A DNA stretch of 64,000 nt from OLB6 sp964467455 (GTDB lineage: Bacteria > Bacteroidota > Ignavibacteria > Kapaibacteriales > Kapaibacteriaceae). Positions 61,779 through 64,000 of this stretch are shown here, one piece after another. Made by a program: the position numbers and the translations under genes. Numbering within the stretch: position 1 is the first letter of the stretch; every line of letters begins with the position of its first letter. Under the pieces are notes generated by a model that did no database searches, was not told the origin of the DNA, and saw nothing but the letters and a program-made list of their open reading frames with translations. The DNA lies in assembly GCA_964467455.1 (NCBI GenBank), contig CAYXQJ010000016.1, forward strand, positions 1 to 64,000, written 5' to 3'.

Positions 61779-64000
61779 ATGAAACGCCCGTCGAGACAAA
61801 CAGGTCATGTCATCGCATGGTTAATGCTAATAACCCTCGTCGAGTTGTGGGCGCAGCCGTTCAAAATTGATCAAGCAGTCATCGCTGAAGACGGAGTTCT
61901 CCAGGTGACGTTCCCCGCGCAATCAAACGCTTACTACCTGCTGTTGCGGGGAGCTGCTACCAACATCACTTCCTTTGTCAGTTCGGCAGTCATGACCAGC
62001 ACAAACGGCATGTTGACTGACCCGCAGCCGGCTGCGGAGAACGCGGAGATGTTTTACCGAGTCATGAATGCGCCGCTCGGCTACCAGCCTTTGGTCATTG
62101 AGCGCATATCGCTCGCTCATAACGGATGCCCACGCTTCGAGTTCGAGGCCCGACCAGATTGCTACTATATTCTGCTTCGAGGCGTGCTCACAAACATCGC
62201 ATTCCCCTGTTCGCTGGCGATGGATTTGGGAACGGCGGGAACGATTGTGGACCCGCAGCCGGTGACAGCGCATACCAACATGTTTTACCGGCTGTTACAA
62301 GTGCCCTTGAGCGCGCCATTGGATTCAGACAGCGACGGTATAGACGACGTGTTTGAACTGCGAAACAGCAGCTTCCTTTCTCCGCTGAATGCCTTGGACG
62401 CGGCGCTGGATCAAGATGGGGACTTCCGCAGTAATCTGGAAGAATACCTGTTTTCCTCCACTCTCACACAACCCAGCCTCTATTCGGCTACGCTGGCCCT
62501 TTCCGCAATTGAAACAGCCGCAACCAACGGTGGACCTTCGACTTTCACACTTCAGGCAAACTGGAGTCAAACCGGTTCCCCACCTCAGAGCGTCAAGTTT
62601 TATGTGCATGGCCAGGAAATTGGAGCTGCTGTTGGTCCTCCGTTTAGTCTGGCAGTCAGCAATCTTCCTAGCGGTGTTCATTCAGTATCCGCGAAAGCTT
62701 TTTTTCATGGCCTTGCGGTGAACTCTGACCCCTTGCTGCTCTCCGTTCCCACTCTTCCACCTAGCGACCCTGAAGTGCTGGTGAATCCGCCGCTGCCAAC
62801 CTTCGATTTCAAATTCAACCATGCCGCACTCATCGCCAACAACGGCACACTGTGGACATGGGGAGGCAACCCGGTGGGGCAGCTTGGAATTGGTTCCACT
62901 GGTAACGTCTATGTTCCTACCAATGCAAGTTCGACACCAGATTGGAAGTCCGTCGCGGTCGGCAATGGCGTTACCTTGGCTCTGAAAACGAACGGGACAA
63001 TATGGTTTGCTGGCAGTCTGACGACGAATATTGGGGCCGGATACTTTTCCCAAGTTGGAACGGCTGCAAATTGGGCGCGTGTTTTTGTCTCAAGCTTCTA
63101 CTTCGCTACGACTAATGACACGCTATTCGCTGTCAACTCGAATGGAGAACTATGGACTTGGGGATACCAGTCGGGCTTCTTCCCGACAAATTTCGCCGCT
63201 CCTGCCATTACAAGTTTGAACAAGCGTTGCGTTGGAGTAAGCCGCTTTTCGGGCATTATTAACGGCCCGTTGTTTGTCACAGAGGATGGTGGTCTTTACC
63301 TTAGAACCAATTGGTTTGTCATCAGCGGAGGCGGCACAATCACTCCGGTAAGTGGTTACACTCCAGCAGTTCTAACTGGGCGACAAGATTGGCTACAGGC
63401 GGAGTTCAATGCTGTTGGTACGAACGGACTGGCACTCAAAACCGATGGCTCACTATGGGAGTTGACCCCGAACAACAACAGCATTTTCACTGGGTTTACT
63501 CAAACTCCAGTTCTGCCAGGTACACGCTGGAAGAGCATCAGCGTCGATTTCCTCTCCCACATCTTTGCCATCAAAGACGACGGTTCGCTTTGGCGTTGGG
63601 GAACCACTCTTCAGGATGGGCAATTATATGGCCCACCCACTTTGGTCCCCGTTGACAGCCAAACTGGGAACAGTTGGATCAGGGTCGTTGTAGGCTTCGG
63701 CTCGGTCCTCGGGCTGAGACAGGATGGAAGCTTGTGGCAATGGGGAAAACTTCCGCTAACTGAATTCCCTTGTTTCGGGCCAAATCCAGACACGTCAATT
63801 CTGCCAATTCAACTCCTCCGCGTTCCTAGTGACAATTATTTGGCAGGTTCACCCAATAATGAAACGACGCTGAATTCTTCGGCAAACACTTTCCAGCCCT
63901 TCAGCATAGATGCCACGGGCAATTTGCCCGTCCAGTTTGTGGTGGACAGCAGCGGCGCGGCAACTTTCTCGCTTCCGATTTCCGTTCCGCCTGGAACTAC
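61779..64000 (+). CDS. Secreted RCC1-repeat protein, incomplete at window edge
   Basis: The frame is open from ATG 61779 to the last base (740 codons so far), so the gene continues beyond the window. A signal peptide (HVIAWLMLITLVELWAQ) is followed by two related small domains (YYLLLRG...TNI and YYILLRGVLTNI, each ending with FYR), a calcium-type DSDSDGIDDVFELR loop, an Ig-like segment, and RCC1-type repeats (LWTWGGNPVGQLGIG, LALKTNGTIWFAG, LWRWG, GLRQDGSLWQWG). This is an exported propeller protein of the same style as the one at 5326-12048. Confidence 0.8.
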   Translation, partial: MKRPSRQTGHVIAWLMLITLVELWAQPFKIDQAVIAEDGVLQVTFPAQSNAYYLLLRGAATNITSFVSSAVMTSTNGMLTDPQPAAENAEMFYRVMNAPLGYQPLVIERISLAHNGCPRFEFEARPDCYYILLRGVLTNIAFPCSLAMDLGTAGTIVDPQPVTAHTNMFYRLLQVPLSAPLDSDSDGIDDVFELRNSSFLSPLNALDAALDQDGDFRSNLEEYLFSSTLTQPSLYSATLALSAIETAATNGGPSTFTLQANWSQTGSPPQSVKFYVHGQEIGAAVGPPFSLAVSNLPSGVHSVSAKAFFHGLAVNSDPLLLSVPTLPPSDPEVLVNPPLPTFDFKFNHAALIANNGTLWTWGGNPVGQLGIGSTGNVYVPTNASSTPDWKSVAVGNGVTLALKTNGTIWFAGSLTTNIGAGYFSQVGTAANWARVFVSSFYFATTNDTLFAVNSNGELWTWGYQSGFFPTNFAAPAITSLNKRCVGVSRFSGIINGPLFVTEDGGLYLRTNWFVISGGGTITPVSGYTPAVLTGRQDWLQAEFNAVGTNGLALKTDGSLWELTPNNNSIFTGFTQTPVLPGTRWKSISVDFLSHIFAIKDDGSLWRWGTTLQDGQLYGPPTLVPVDSQTGNSWIRVVVGFGSVLGLRQDGSLWQWGKLPLTEFPCFGPNPDTSILPIQLLRVPSDNYLAGSPNNETTLNSSANTFQPFSIDATGNLPVQFVVDSSGAATFSLPISVPPGT

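Noticed and set aside
1..64000. CRISPR array
   Set aside because: No series of equal-length repeats with unique spacers; the 22-bp iterons are contiguous without spacers.

Overview
The window looks like a degenerate integrative/mobilisable element, or a chromosomal region built around one, in a Verrucomicrobiota-type bacterium (Pedosphaera/Limisphaera-like). That assignment is an inference. It rests on very large secreted mosaic proteins (CARDB, RCC1, BACON-like, Ig-like, LamG and FG-GAP modules), C-terminal tails of the type YTIQSSTNLVNW, and replication and transfer genes typical of plasmids. No ribosomal or housekeeping locus is present to confirm it.

Layout. The left edge holds the 3' part of a serine tRNA, a tyrosine recombinase, a cytidylate-kinase-like gene, and a plasmid-type RepA (minus strand) preceded by five tandem 22-bp iterons. 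Next to the iterons lies about 1.05 kb with no credible protein gene but at least fifteen strong hairpins, four with GNRA tetraloops, all of which read on the plus strand. I interpret it as a large structured non-coding RNA and consider it the most interesting object here. A 2,240-residue secreted protein follows. From 12 to 24 kb comes an accessory block: a second cytidylate-kinase-like gene, RadC, DUF932, a ubiquitin-like/E2-like gene pair, a headless ImmA/IrrE peptidase, an XRE regulator with a complete type III restriction-modification system, a formyltransferase-family enzyme and a truncated trbJ.

From 24.7 to 34.1 kb two large secreted-protein genes lie between transfer-gene remnants (trbJ at 24.2 kb, a frameshifted lipoprotein and a gene tail at 34.1-34.7 kb), as if cargo had inserted into a former transfer operon. 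From 34.8 to 53.2 kb almost everything runs on the minus strand and belongs to plasmid or conjugative biology: a radical SAM protein, a DarB-like methyltransferase-helicase, an Api92-like protein, ArdC, a second RadC-type JAB protein, a T4CP gene split in two, a zinc-ribbon membrane protein, a MobF-type relaxase domain, and an accessory gene interrupted by an amber codon. Two copies of a 33-bp sequence sit at promoter distance from two of these genes.

From 53.5 kb to the right edge all genes are on the plus strand: an ECF sigma factor overlapping a small basic protein, an FG-GAP propeller histidine kinase with its NarL-type regulator, then three secreted-protein genes, the last cut by the window edge.

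How they work together (inference). The integrase and RepA handle integration and replication. The relaxase, split T4CP and accessory genes are a damaged mobilisation module without a visible type IV channel. ArdC, the RadC-type proteins and the DarB-like protein would protect incoming DNA, and the type III system would defend the host. No second copy of the tRNA end was seen, so the right boundary is not located.
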